Origin: Alphaproteobacteria bacterium
Lineage (GTDB): Bacteria; Pseudomonadota; Alphaproteobacteria; Rhizobiales; Rhizobiaceae
Length of the DNA: 64,000 nt
Reading direction: 5' to 3'
Assembly (NCBI GenBank): GCA_018823835.1
Contig: JAHJHT010000002.1
Coordinates: 62,001-126,000 of the forward strand
In this document: positions 29,901 through 38,699 of the stretch, piece by piece
How positions within the stretch are numbered: position 1 is the first letter of the stretch
Layout of the letters: every line of letters begins with the position of its first letter
The notes under the pieces: model-generated
Told to the model about the DNA's origin: nothing
Database searches by the model: none
Seen by the model: only the letters and a program-made list of their open reading frames with translations
Made by a program: the position numbers and the translations under genes

Positions 29901-30774
29901 CGGTGAAACCGCCGAGATCGTCATCGACGTGCCGGCGGAAGCCGGTCCGGTCCTGCTGCGCGAAGCCGCCGAATCCGGTGACCCCAAGGCACTTTTCGAG
30001 ATCGCCACGCGCTATGCGGACGGACGCGGTGTGAAGTCCGACATGACGCGGGCCGCGTCGTGGTACGAAAAGTCGGCCGAATTCGGCTTCGCGCCCGCGC
30101 AGTACCGCATCGGCAATCTTTACGAGAAGGGCCTCGGCGTACAGCGCGACCTGAAAAAGTCGCGCCAGTGGTACCTGCAGGCCGCCGAGCAGGGCAATGC
30201 CAGCGCCATGCACAATCTCGCCGTGCTCGACGCCATGGGCGCCGAAGGCGTTTCCGACAACGACTCGGCCGCCAAGTGGTTTACCCGCGCCGCTGAACTC
30301 GGCGTCAAGGACAGCCAGTTCAATCTCGGGATCCTGACCGCCAAGGGCGTCGGCATGCCGCAGAGTCTGGAAGAGTCCTACAAGTGGTTCGCGCTGGTGG
30401 CCAAGACCGGCGACAAGGACGCTGCCGACAAGCGCGACGAGATCGCCAACGCGCTGCGCCCGGAACAGCTGGAGCGCGCCCGCGCCGCCACGGAACTGTG
30501 GAAGGCCAAGGAACTGAACGCCGAAGCGAACTCGGTCGATATCCCGGACTCCTGGCGCGAGGCGCAGGACCAGACCGCCAGCGTCGACATGACCAAGGCG
30601 ATCAAGAACATCCAGGTCATCCTGAACAAGAACGGCTACCAGGCAGGCAATCCCGACGGCGTTCTGGGTGGCAAGACGAAGTCCGCGATCGCCGCCTTCC
30701 AGAAGGATAACGGGATGAAGCCGACGGGCGAGATCGACCAGCAGGTTGCTCGCGCGCTTCTGGATCGCAAATAA
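26968..30774 (+). CDS. podJ: PodJ-like polar localization protein (coiled-coil, SEL1 repeats, peptidoglycan-binding domain)
   Basis: Long coiled coil, TM LMGTAVVMLALAGLQLG, SEL1 repeats (GDPKALFEIATRYADGRGVKSDMTRAASWYEKSAEFG), C-terminal PG-binding IQVILNKNGYQAGNPDGVLGGKTKSAIAAFQ. Confidence 0.88.
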   Translation: MNSKRSYIDAINAGRQRRSYASLEQLNRSLETLEQRIDRNREEVAGYSRAPARQDSPPAYEAPRRPEMPRSSENRSAFEQPYRSIARDIERVRSQEDGVAAFGKISEEIKGLREELRNQVTSGVRREFETLRQEIERAAAAGSGRALAQLGQDVERLSGTVQSLAERSDDKNVNMLRLEIEQMRDALDMVAREETVRSVDRRWDDFDRRFSDFQDHVSSVAAQRPGEIDLSGLTSRIEQINDAVGRLPESQSIRSLEDKVRTLAGALDHFIEQQGGKTTETFGQIEERLDEISRAIVSATVAAQTPQFDPEPFERIEARMSALARQIEEVVEDRPTGEIISRLNMLSERVDEMAAHNALPDETLERLAHQIASIADKIDRAPPMPDANEIFSGIEQRFEVLSGLMERRQGDALEQGNMLFRELERRLDEVAERIERRQGEATLDNSGIMSVIDERFSAMAKQLEGNKPDKAAEAAIRGLEARLESIARQIDQSASQYTGIDPDLVRNLESQVAGLSAHLSQPNAPLPAYEDISPRLEEIEKSIAGSRETVLEAARDAAENAAKSLAGSQAESAAVAGLAQDLKSLEALTRRSDERNSKTFEAIHDTLLKIVDRLGSLEGDGDVDGEDDEPAPLPRKKTIEDAPSIDAEGTLALDEPLQRDDSTVAPPPAWARTERTPAEAAAAAAIAALGDEPPADAAESGRGRSMLGALTRALGKKKQAPATVLAGPDLPDDDNDVAPSVDLDAPLDPKIANRPLEPGSGTPDLNAIMKRVRDERGQTARVNDSDAAKSDFIAAARRAAQAAAAESQINRRKTDIGSPVKALRIGDLLKSRRKPILMGTAVVMLALAGLQLGKAFMQDEPNGSSDLSAKAQLGATAEPEMAALDDATIQDMDSEPEMAAGDQALEDASDDLEGSDMDMMAGATEEQPMDDVAAAMDEMEPAMPEQSAAETEEPEAMEQVKVAAVSPPETVTASLGDTGETAEIVIDVPAEAGPVLLREAAESGDPKALFEIATRYADGRGVKSDMTRAASWYEKSAEFGFAPAQYRIGNLYEKGLGVQRDLKKSRQWYLQAAEQGNASAMHNLAVLDAMGAEGVSDNDSAAKWFTRAAELGVKDSQFNLGILTAKGVGMPQSLEESYKWFALVAKTGDKDAADKRDEIANALRPEQLERARAATELWKAKELNAEANSVDIPDSWREAQDQTASVDMTKAIKNIQVILNKNGYQAGNPDGVLGGKTKSAIAAFQKDNGMKPTGEIDQQVARALLDRK

Positions 30775-30849
30775 GGCCGCGATCCGTCGCGACTGGACCA
30801 TCATGCAATAGCGAAACCAGCGTTAACTGGTTGAAGATGTTTTTTGTTT

Positions 30850-30886
30850 CGACAATGCGGCGAAGTTTGACTTCGCCGCATTGTCG
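30850..30886. repeat. 17-bp perfect hairpin between podJ and tauE-like gene
   Basis: CGACAATGCGGCGAAGT-ttg-ACTTCGCCGCATTGTCG. Confidence 0.9.
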
Positions 30887-30970
30887 GCGCAAGAACGGCT
30901 TAAATCCTCGAAGCATTCTACTCGTACGGGACGGGTCGACGCCGACAGGCAGCAACAATCGAGTCAGCGG

Positions 30971-31894
30971 GTGGGCATCTATCTCCCGATCGCGGAGTTA
31001 TCCGTCAACGTTTTCGTACTGCTTGCCATGGGCGCGGCGGTCGGGTTCCTCTCGGGCATGTTCGGGGTCGGCGGCGGCTTCCTGATCACCCCGCTGCTGA
31101 TCTTCTACAACATTCCCCCGGCCATCGCGGTGGCCACCGGCGCCAACCAGGTCATCGCCTCGTCCTTCTCGGGCGCGCTCGCGCATTTCAAGCGGGGGAC
31201 GCTCGACTTCAAGCTCGGGACGGTATTGCTCGGTGGCGGCATAGTGGGCTCGACAGTCGGCATCTACGTATTCTCGCTGCTGCGCGACCTCGGTCAGCTC
31301 GACCTCTTCATCTCGCTGCTTTACGTGGCGCTGCTCGGTTCGGTCGGCGGCCTGATGCTGGTCGAGAGCGTCAACGCGATCCGCCTGTCGCGCGGCGCGG
31401 CGACGCCGGCCACGCTGAAGAAGCCCGGCCAGCACAACTGGATCCACCGGCTGCCCCTCAAGATGCGGTTTCGCGCCTCGAAGCTTTTCGTCAGCGTGAT
31501 CCCGGTAATCGCGCTCGGCGCCGGCATCGGCTTCCTGTCGTCTATCATGGGCGTCGGCGGCGGCTTCATCATGGTGCCGGCGCTGATCTACCTGCTCAAG
31601 GTTCCGACCAACGTGGTCGTGGGGACATCGCTGTTCCAGATCATCTTCGTCGCCGCCTATACGACCGTCGTACATGCCTCGACCAACCAGACCGTCGACA
31701 TCGTGCTGGCCTTCGTGCTGATGGTCGGCGGTGTCGCCGGTGCGCAATACGGTGCCAAGGCGGGGCAGAAGCTGCGCGGCGAGCAGTTGCGCGCGCTGCT
31801 CGCGATACTGGTGTTGGCGGTGGCGCTGAGGCTCGGCTTCGACCTCTTCGTGCGCCCCAGCTCGCTCTTCTCTCTGGCCGGGGCGGACAGCTAG
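30971..31894 (+). CDS. Sulfite exporter TauE/SafE family membrane protein
   Basis: GFLSGMFGVGGGFLITPLLIFYNIPPAIAVATGANQ ... GFLSSIMGVGGGFIMVPALIYLL; likely GTG start at 30971. Confidence 0.9.
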   Translation: MGIYLPIAELSVNVFVLLAMGAAVGFLSGMFGVGGGFLITPLLIFYNIPPAIAVATGANQVIASSFSGALAHFKRGTLDFKLGTVLLGGGIVGSTVGIYVFSLLRDLGQLDLFISLLYVALLGSVGGLMLVESVNAIRLSRGAATPATLKKPGQHNWIHRLPLKMRFRASKLFVSVIPVIALGAGIGFLSSIMGVGGGFIMVPALIYLLKVPTNVVVGTSLFQIIFVAAYTTVVHASTNQTVDIVLAFVLMVGGVAGAQYGAKAGQKLRGEQLRALLAILVLAVALRLGFDLFVRPSSLFSLAGADS

Positions 31895-32704
31895 ATGAGG
31901 CGCCACCTCCCATTCCTTGCACTTGCTGCCGCGCTGGCACTCGCGATGCCGGCCGCAGCGCAGGACGCGGTGCAGAACCCGTTGCAAGTGCAGAACCCCG
32001 AATCGATCCAGATCGGCCTGTCGACGGACCGGATCGCCATTACCGCCGATTTCACCGGCGCCGACCTGACCATCTTCGGATCGCTGGAAAACGCCGATCC
32101 GCTGATCAACCGGCAGGGCCGCTACGACGTGATCGTCGTGCTTGAGGGTCCGTCGCGCCCCGTCGTGGTGCGCAAGAAGGATCGCTTCCTCGGCATGTGG
32201 ATCAACATGGAATCGGAGACCTTCGTCAACGTGCCCGTGTCTTACTCGGTGGCGACCACGCGGGTGATGCAGGACATCACCGATCCCAACAACTACAAGC
32301 AACTGGCACTCGGCGCCGACAATCTGCACATCGAGCCGCTCGACAAGGAAGGCAACCCGGCGACGATCGATGCCTTCGAGGCGGCGCTGCGCGAACGCAA
32401 GACGGCGCTCGGCCTGTTCAGCGTGCGCGTCGGCGGTGTCGAGTTCCTGTCGCAGAGCCTGTTCCGCGCCTCGCTTCCCCTGTCGCCCAACGTGCCGGTC
32501 GGCACGCACAAGGCACGCGCCTTCCTGTTCCGCAACGGCGTCTTCATCAAGGAAAACTCCGCCCAGCTCGCCATAGTCAAGTCCGGCTTCGAGCAGTCGC
32601 TCGCGCGCTACGCGGGCGAACACAGCTTCTTCTATGGTGCATTTGCGGTAGCGCTGGCGATGCTGACCGGCTGGCTCGGCCGCGTCATTTTCCGCCGGGA
32701 CTGA
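31895..32704 (+). CDS. TIGR02186-type transmembrane protein
   Basis: Signal peptide, ADFTGADLTIFGSLENADPLINRQGRYDVIVVLEGP, C-terminal TM; immediately follows TauE-like gene. Confidence 0.85.
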   Translation: MRRHLPFLALAAALALAMPAAAQDAVQNPLQVQNPESIQIGLSTDRIAITADFTGADLTIFGSLENADPLINRQGRYDVIVVLEGPSRPVVVRKKDRFLGMWINMESETFVNVPVSYSVATTRVMQDITDPNNYKQLALGADNLHIEPLDKEGNPATIDAFEAALRERKTALGLFSVRVGGVEFLSQSLFRASLPLSPNVPVGTHKARAFLFRNGVFIKENSAQLAIVKSGFEQSLARYAGEHSFFYGAFAVALAMLTGWLGRVIFRRD

Positions 32705-32710
32705 GATCCG

Positions 32711-33427
32711 TCAGCCCGGCTGCAGCAGGCCGCCGGCAATGGCGAAAACGCGACGCGCACCGATCATGTAGGCCATCAGCCCGTCACGCCGGAACAGCCC
32801 GGCATAGGCGCGGTCAAGCACGTTGAGCGATCCCGTATAGGCCCCGAAGGCCGGCATGATGGCCCGCGCTCCGTCGGTGGCGAAGCAACGCCGGCGCACT
32901 GAACGGCCGCGCTGCACGATGCGGGCACAAGGATGCAGGTGGCCGGCGATCTCGCCCGCAGGCGCAGCCGCCGTGGGCTCATGCCGGAAGGTCAACGCGC
33001 CGACGGCAAGCGCATCGACGGTGTCGCCCGGCAGGCCGGCCGGTGGGCGCGGGTCGTGATTGCCGGCAACCCAGAACCAATCGCGGCCCACGGTGAGAGC
33101 CGCGAGATCGGCGCGCAAGGCAGCCGGCAGGCGGGCCGAGGCATCGGCGTCGTGAAAACTGTCGCCAAGGCTGACCACCGTCTTAGGGCGGTAGTGGTCG
33201 ATGACCGCCTGCAGCCTGAGCAGCGTCGCGGCGGTGTCATAGGGGGGCACCAGCATGCCGCGCCGGGCAAGCGAGGAACCCTTCTCCAGATGCAGGTCCG
33301 AAACGCAAAGCAGGCCAATCGCAGGAAAATAAAGCGCGCCGCGCGGATCGCACCACGCGCGCTCGCCGGCAATGGCGATCTCCGTGCCGTCGCCACGCTC
33401 GCCTGCCAAAGCACCTGCCGCCATCAA
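32711..33427 (-). CDS. pdeM: Ligase-associated DNA damage response endonuclease PdeM (calcineurin-like phosphoesterase)
   Basis: CVSDLHLEKGSSLARRGMLVPPYDT; SLGDSFHD; WVAGNHDPR; GHLHPCARI. Confidence 0.9.
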   Translation of the reverse strand: MMAAGALAGERGDGTEIAIAGERAWCDPRGALYFPAIGLLCVSDLHLEKGSSLARRGMLVPPYDTAATLLRLQAVIDHYRPKTVVSLGDSFHDADASARLPAALRADLAALTVGRDWFWVAGNHDPRPPAGLPGDTVDALAVGALTFRHEPTAAAPAGEIAGHLHPCARIVQRGRSVRRRCFATDGARAIMPAFGAYTGSLNVLDRAYAGLFRRDGLMAYMIGARRVFAIAGGLLQPG

Positions 33428-35940
33428 CGTCCCATCGCCTCTTCGATCAATCCTTCCGCCTCCGACAGCAGAGACTCGCTCGCCTCGCCATCGACCCGCT
33501 CCCTGCCGACCTCCAGCATGATCGGCACCGCGAGCGGCGAAATGCGTTCGAGGTCCTTATGCATGATTCGACCGCGAATGCGCGAGAGCATGTCGGCGAG
33601 CCTCCTGACATCGAGAAGCCCGGCCGCGGCATCGGCGCGCGTCGCCTTCAGCAAGATGTGGTCCGGCTCGTGGGTGCGCAGCACGTCGTAGATCAGGTCG
33701 GCCGAGACGGTCACCTGGCGGCCGCTCTTCTCCTGGCCGGGATAGCGCTTCTCGATGAGGCCAGAGATCATGGCGCAGGCACGGAAGGTGCGCTTCAGCA
33801 TCCAGCTGTCGGCAAGCCATGCATCGAGATCGTCGCCGAGCATGTCCTCGTCGAACAGTTCGCCGAGCGGGATCTTTCCCGACTTGAACATCTGCCCCAT
33901 GTCGCCAAGCGCCCAGACGCCGAGCACATAGTCGGTGGCGACAAAGCCGAGCGGGCGAGCACCCATGCGCTCGAGGCGCCGGGTCAGGAGCATGCCAAGC
34001 GTCTGGTGCGCGAGGCGCCCCTCGAAAGGGTAGGCGACCATGTAGAAGCGCTCGGCGCGCGGAAAGGTCTCGACCAGGAGGTCACCGCGTTTGGGCAGCA
34101 CCGAGACCTTCGCCTGCAGGCGCAGCCAGTCGGCGACCTGGCCCGGCAGCGCCTTCCAGCGCTTCGGATCTGCCAGCATGCCGCGCACCTGGTCGGCCAG
34201 ATAGGTCGAGAGCGGGAACTTGCCGCCACCGTAATACGGCACCTTGGCGTCCTTGCCGGGCGCGTTGGAGACATAGCACTCGTTCTCGCGGATACCCTCG
34301 AAGCGCAGGACCTTGCCGGCGAAGAGAAAGGTGTCGCCGTAGACCAGCGTCTCCAGAAACGCCTCCTCGATCTTGCCGAGCGTCGGGCCGCCGCGCGATG
34401 CCGCCCCCCTGCCGGCGCGGACATAGCGCACGTTGAGCGCCGGCACCTCGATGATGGTGCCGACATTGAGGCGGTATTGCTGGGCAACACGCGGGTGGCT
34501 GACCCGCCACAGCCCGTCCTTGGTCTTGCGGATACGGGCATAGCGCTCATAGGCCTTCAGCGCATAACCGCCGGTGGCGACGAAATCGACGACGCGGTCG
34601 AAGGTCTCGCGGTCGAGGTCGGCATAGGGCTCGGCGGTGACGACCTCGCGGTAGAGCTCGGTGGCGTCGAAGGGTGCGGCGCAGGCGGTGCCGAGGACAT
34701 GCTGCGCCAGCACGTCGAGCGCGCCGTCGACGAGCGGCGGCGTGTCCTGCGCGCCGACGGTCGAGGCCTCCAGCGCGGCGCGGCACTCCAGCACCTCGAA
34801 GCGGTTCGAGGGAACGAGGATTGCCTTGGACGGTTCGTCCATGCGGTGGTTGGCGCGGCCGATGCGCTGGGCCAGACGGCTGGCGCCCTTGGGTGCGCCG
34901 ACATGAATGACGAGGTCAACGTCGCCCCAGTCGATGCCGAGATCGAGCGTCGACGTGGCGACGACGGCACGCAGGCTGTTGGTCTCCATCGCCTTCTCGA
35001 CGCGGCGGCGCTGGCTGACGTCGAGCGAGCCGTGATGCAGCGCAATCGGCAGCGAATCCTCGTTGATCCGCCACAGTTCCTGGAACAGCAGTTCCGCCTG
35101 GCTGCGGGTGTTGACGAAGAGCAGCGAGGTGCGATGCGCCTTGACCAGTTCGTAGATCTCCGGGATCGCGTAGCGCGAGGAATGCCCTTGCCACGGCACG
35201 CGCTCGCGCGAATCGAGTACTGAGACATCGGGGCTGGCGCCGCCGGTGACGGTGATCAGCCCGGCCATGCCGCCGCGAGGCGCCTGGCCGATGAGCCAGC
35301 GGCGAAGCTGGTCGGGCTCGGCCACCGTCGCCGACAGGCCGATGGCCTGAAGGCCGGGCACCAGGGCTCGCAAGCGGGCGAGGCCGAGCGCGAGCAGGTG
35401 GCCGCGCTTGGAGGTGACCAGCGAATGCAACTCGTCGAAGACGACGTAGCGCAGGTCGGCGAAGAAGCGGGCAGCGTCCGGCCCGGCGAGCAGCAGGGCG
35501 AGTTGCTCGGGCGTGGTCAGCAATATGTCGGGCGGTGCGAGCTTCTGGCGCTGGCGCTTGTGGGCGGGGGTGTCGCCGGTGCGCGTCTCGATCACGACAG
35601 GCAGGTTCATTTCGCTCACCGGGCGGGCGAGGTTGCGCTCGATATCGACGGCGAGTGCCTTCAGCGGCGAGATGTAGAGCGTGTGGATGCCGCGCCGGGC
35701 CTCGCCTGGACGGCGTTTCGGCCTGCCGGCGAGATCGGTCAGGCTGGGCAGGAAGCCCGCCAGCGTCTTGCCGGCGCCGGTAGGAGCGATCAGGAGCAGC
35801 GAACTGCCGCGCTGCGCCTCGGCAAGAAGCTCGAGCTGGTGGGCGCGCGGCGCCCAGCCGCGTTCGGCGAACCACCTGGTAAATGGCGCGGGCAGGATGG
35901 CGGTGCTGACCGCTTGCTCGATGGGTTTCTGGCTCGTCAC
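33424..35940 (-). CDS. Ligase-associated DEXH-box DNA helicase (Lhr-like)
   Basis: LLIAPTGAGKTLAGFLPSL; FDELHS (DELH); HVGAPKGASRLAQRIGRANHRMDEPSKA; overlaps pdeM. Confidence 0.92.
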   Translation of the reverse strand: MTSQKPIEQAVSTAILPAPFTRWFAERGWAPRAHQLELLAEAQRGSSLLLIAPTGAGKTLAGFLPSLTDLAGRPKRRPGEARRGIHTLYISPLKALAVDIERNLARPVSEMNLPVVIETRTGDTPAHKRQRQKLAPPDILLTTPEQLALLLAGPDAARFFADLRYVVFDELHSLVTSKRGHLLALGLARLRALVPGLQAIGLSATVAEPDQLRRWLIGQAPRGGMAGLITVTGGASPDVSVLDSRERVPWQGHSSRYAIPEIYELVKAHRTSLLFVNTRSQAELLFQELWRINEDSLPIALHHGSLDVSQRRRVEKAMETNSLRAVVATSTLDLGIDWGDVDLVIHVGAPKGASRLAQRIGRANHRMDEPSKAILVPSNRFEVLECRAALEASTVGAQDTPPLVDGALDVLAQHVLGTACAAPFDATELYREVVTAEPYADLDRETFDRVVDFVATGGYALKAYERYARIRKTKDGLWRVSHPRVAQQYRLNVGTIIEVPALNVRYVRAGRGAASRGGPTLGKIEEAFLETLVYGDTFLFAGKVLRFEGIRENECYVSNAPGKDAKVPYYGGGKFPLSTYLADQVRGMLADPKRWKALPGQVADWLRLQAKVSVLPKRGDLLVETFPRAERFYMVAYPFEGRLAHQTLGMLLTRRLERMGARPLGFVATDYVLGVWALGDMGQMFKSGKIPLGELFDEDMLGDDLDAWLADSWMLKRTFRACAMISGLIEKRYPGQEKSGRQVTVSADLIYDVLRTHEPDHILLKATRADAAAGLLDVRRLADMLSRIRGRIMHKDLERISPLAVPIMLEVGRERVDGEASESLLSEAEGLIEEAMGR

Positions 35941-36078
35941 GATGGAGACCTAGCGCGGGGCACACGTCCGGCCAAGCAGATTCTGGAACAAAAGGGGATC
36001 AGTGGTTGCACAAGCTGCGATGGCAGCATGATTCCCGGGAGCCCTTCCCTGTCGCCGGGAAGCACCTATCTTCTGGCA

Positions 36079-37089
36079 ATGCGCCCTCGCGACCTGCTTC
36101 ACCCCCGACCCGAAGGGCTCTACTGCCCGCCCGGCGATTTCTATATCGACCCGGTACGACCGGTCGAACGCGCGCTCATCACGCACGGCCATTCCGATCA
36201 CGCGCGCTCGGGCCACCGCTCGGTTCTGGCGACGCAGCAGACGCTCGACATCATGGCGCTGCGCTACGGCGCGGACTTCGCCGGCACGACACAGGCGGCA
36301 GCGCTTGGCACTCCGCTCGACGTCAACGGCGTCTCGATCACCTTTCACCCCGCCGGGCACGTGCTCGGATCGGCGCAGATCGCCGTCGAGCACGGCGGCA
36401 TCCGAATCGTCGCATCCGGCGACTACAAGCGGCAGGCGGACGCGACCTGCGCGCCTTTCGAGCCGGTGGCCTGCGACGTCTTCATCACCGAGGCGACCTT
36501 CGGGCTGCCGGTGTTTCGCCATCCGCCCGACACGCACGAGATCGACCAGCTGCTGAAGTCCACTCAGCAGTTCCCCGAGCGGGCGCACCTCGTCGGCGCC
36601 TATGCGCTCGGCAAGGCACAGCGCGTTATCAGGCTGATCCGTGACGCCGGCTACGACAGGCCGATCTTCATCCACGGCGCGCTGGCAAAGCTCTGCGATT
36701 ACTACGAGGGCGAGGGAATCGCGCTTGGCGAGTTGCGGCCGGCAACCGTCGAGGGCGGCTCAAAGGGAGATTTTGCCGGCGCCATCGTCGTCGGGCCGCC
36801 GTCAGCCTTCGCCGACCGCTGGGCGCGGCGGCTTCCCGACCCGATGTCGTGTTTCGCGTCCGGCTGGATGCGCATTCGCCAGCGCGCCAAGCAGGGCGGC
36901 GTCGAACTGCCGCTGATCATCTCCGACCACGGCGACTGGGACGAGTTGACGCGCACCATCGAGGAGACCGGGGCCAGGGAGGTGTGGGCGACGCATGGCC
37001 GCGAGGAAGCGCTGGTGCGCTGGTGCGAGTTGCAGGGCATCGCAGCGCAGCCGCTGCATCTCGTCGGCTACGAGGACGAGGGCGACTGA
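36079..37089 (+). CDS. Ligase-associated DNA exonuclease (metallo-beta-lactamase/CPSF-like)
   Basis: ALITHGHSDHARSGH; FHPAGHVLGSAQIAVEHGGIRIVASGDYKRQ; start trimmed to ATG 36079. Confidence 0.9.
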   Translation: MRPRDLLHPRPEGLYCPPGDFYIDPVRPVERALITHGHSDHARSGHRSVLATQQTLDIMALRYGADFAGTTQAAALGTPLDVNGVSITFHPAGHVLGSAQIAVEHGGIRIVASGDYKRQADATCAPFEPVACDVFITEATFGLPVFRHPPDTHEIDQLLKSTQQFPERAHLVGAYALGKAQRVIRLIRDAGYDRPIFIHGALAKLCDYYEGEGIALGELRPATVEGGSKGDFAGAIVVGPPSAFADRWARRLPDPMSCFASGWMRIRQRAKQGGVELPLIISDHGDWDELTRTIEETGAREVWATHGREEALVRWCELQGIAAQPLHLVGYEDEGD

Positions 37090-38693
37090 TGCAGCGCTTC
37101 GCCGAACTGCTCGACCGTCTCGTGCTGACGCCCGCCCGCAACGGCAAGCTTCGGCTGCTGACCGATTATTTCCGGACGGTCGAGGACCCCGACCGCGGCC
37201 TCGCGCTCGCCGCCATAACCGGCGACCTGTCGATCGCGTCGATCAAGCCGGCAATGCTGCGCGCGCTGGTCGCCGAACGCATGGATCCGGTGCTGTTCGG
37301 CTATTCCTACGACTATGTCGGCGACCTTGCCGAAACCGTCTCGCTGGTCTGGCCGGAACCCGGGCCTGAACGGCGCGCCAACCGCACCCCCACACTCGAC
37401 GAGGTGGTGACGAAACTGCAGACGGCCAGCCGCTCGGACGGGCCGACCGTTCTGTCTGCCCTGCTCGACAGCGCAAACATCGAGGCGCGCTACGCGATCA
37501 TCAAGCTGGTGACGGGCGGCCTACGGGTCGGCATGTCGGCAAGGCTCGCCAAGCAGGCTCTGGCCGAATTCGGCGCGGTCGACGTCGGCGAGATCGAGGA
37601 GCTCTGGCACGGGCTGACACCGCCCTACATAGAGCTCTTCGCATGGCTGGAGGGCCGCACCGGCAAGCCGGAGCGCACGGCCAAGGCGATGTTCAGCCCG
37701 GTTATGCTGTCGACGCCGGTCGGCGACAACGACCTCGAGAAGCTCGACCCGGCGGACTACGCGGCCGAGTGGAAGTGGGACGGCATCCGCGTGCAGGCCG
37801 TGTCGGAGGGCGGCGTCCGGCGTCTCTATTCGCGCACCGGCGACGACGTGTCGGGCGCCTTTCCCGACCTTGTCGACGCGATGGATTTCGAAGGGGCGCT
37901 CGACGGCGAGTTGCTGGTCGGCAATCCGGCGGAGGCCACGGGCACCTTTTCCGACCTGCAGCAGCGGCTTAACCGCAAGACGGTTTCGCCGAAGATCCGC
38001 GACCGGTTTCCCGCCTTCATGCGCTGCTACGACGTGCTGATGATCGGCGGGCAGGACATGCGTGCCCTGCCCTTCGTCGAGCGACGGCCGAGACTGGAGG
38101 CCTTTGTGGCCGAGCTCGACCCGACGCGCTTCGACCTGTCGCCGCTGGCGCCGTTCACCGGCTGGGAGGCACTCGACGGGATGCGCAAGAACCCGCCGCA
38201 CCCGGTGATCGAGGGGGTGATGCTGAAGCGCCTCGACTCGGCCTATGTCGCCGGGCGGCCGAAAGGGCCATGGTTCAAGTGGAAGCGCGACCCGCACACG
38301 GTGGACGCGGTGCTGATGTACGCGCAGCGCGGCCACGGCAAGCGCTCGAGTTTTTACTCCGACTACACGTTCGGGGTGTGGACCGGCCCGGAAGGGGCAG
38401 AGGAACTGGTACCCGTCGGCAAGGCCTATTTCGGCTTCACCGACGAGGAGCTGAAGCAGATCGACAAATATGTGCGCGACAACACGATCGAGCGCTTCGG
38501 GCCGGTGCGCTCCGTGCGCGCCGACCGCAAGCAGGGGCTGGTGCTCGAGGTTGCCTTCGAGGGCCTGAACCGCTCGACGCGCCACAAGTCCGGCGTCGCC
38601 ATGCGGTTCCCGCGCATTTCGCGGCTGCGCTGGGACAAGCCGCCGAACGAGGCGGACCGGATCGAGGTGCTGAAGGCGCTGCTCGATGCCTGA
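37089..38693 (+). CDS. ATP-dependent DNA ligase (ligase of the Lhr/PdeM/exonuclease cluster)
   Basis: AAEWKWDGIRVQAVSEGGVRRLYSRTGDDVSGAFPDLVDAMDFEGALDGELLVG; 1-nt overlap (TGATG) with exonuclease gene. Confidence 0.93.
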   Translation: MQRFAELLDRLVLTPARNGKLRLLTDYFRTVEDPDRGLALAAITGDLSIASIKPAMLRALVAERMDPVLFGYSYDYVGDLAETVSLVWPEPGPERRANRTPTLDEVVTKLQTASRSDGPTVLSALLDSANIEARYAIIKLVTGGLRVGMSARLAKQALAEFGAVDVGEIEELWHGLTPPYIELFAWLEGRTGKPERTAKAMFSPVMLSTPVGDNDLEKLDPADYAAEWKWDGIRVQAVSEGGVRRLYSRTGDDVSGAFPDLVDAMDFEGALDGELLVGNPAEATGTFSDLQQRLNRKTVSPKIRDRFPAFMRCYDVLMIGGQDMRALPFVERRPRLEAFVAELDPTRFDLSPLAPFTGWEALDGMRKNPPHPVIEGVMLKRLDSAYVAGRPKGPWFKWKRDPHTVDAVLMYAQRGHGKRSSFYSDYTFGVWTGPEGAEELVPVGKAYFGFTDEELKQIDKYVRDNTIERFGPVRSVRADRKQGLVLEVAFEGLNRSTRHKSGVAMRFPRISRLRWDKPPNEADRIEVLKALLDA

Positions 38694-38699
38694 GGTGGG

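Noticed and set aside
29245-30804. 519-aa minus-strand ORF antisense to podJ SEL1 region
   Set aside because: Same reason; no recognisable domain and SEL1/PG-binding motifs lie on the plus strand.
33559-35223. 554-aa plus-strand ORF antisense to the Lhr helicase
   Set aside because: GC-rich antisense artefact; opposite strand has a clear, motif-rich helicase.
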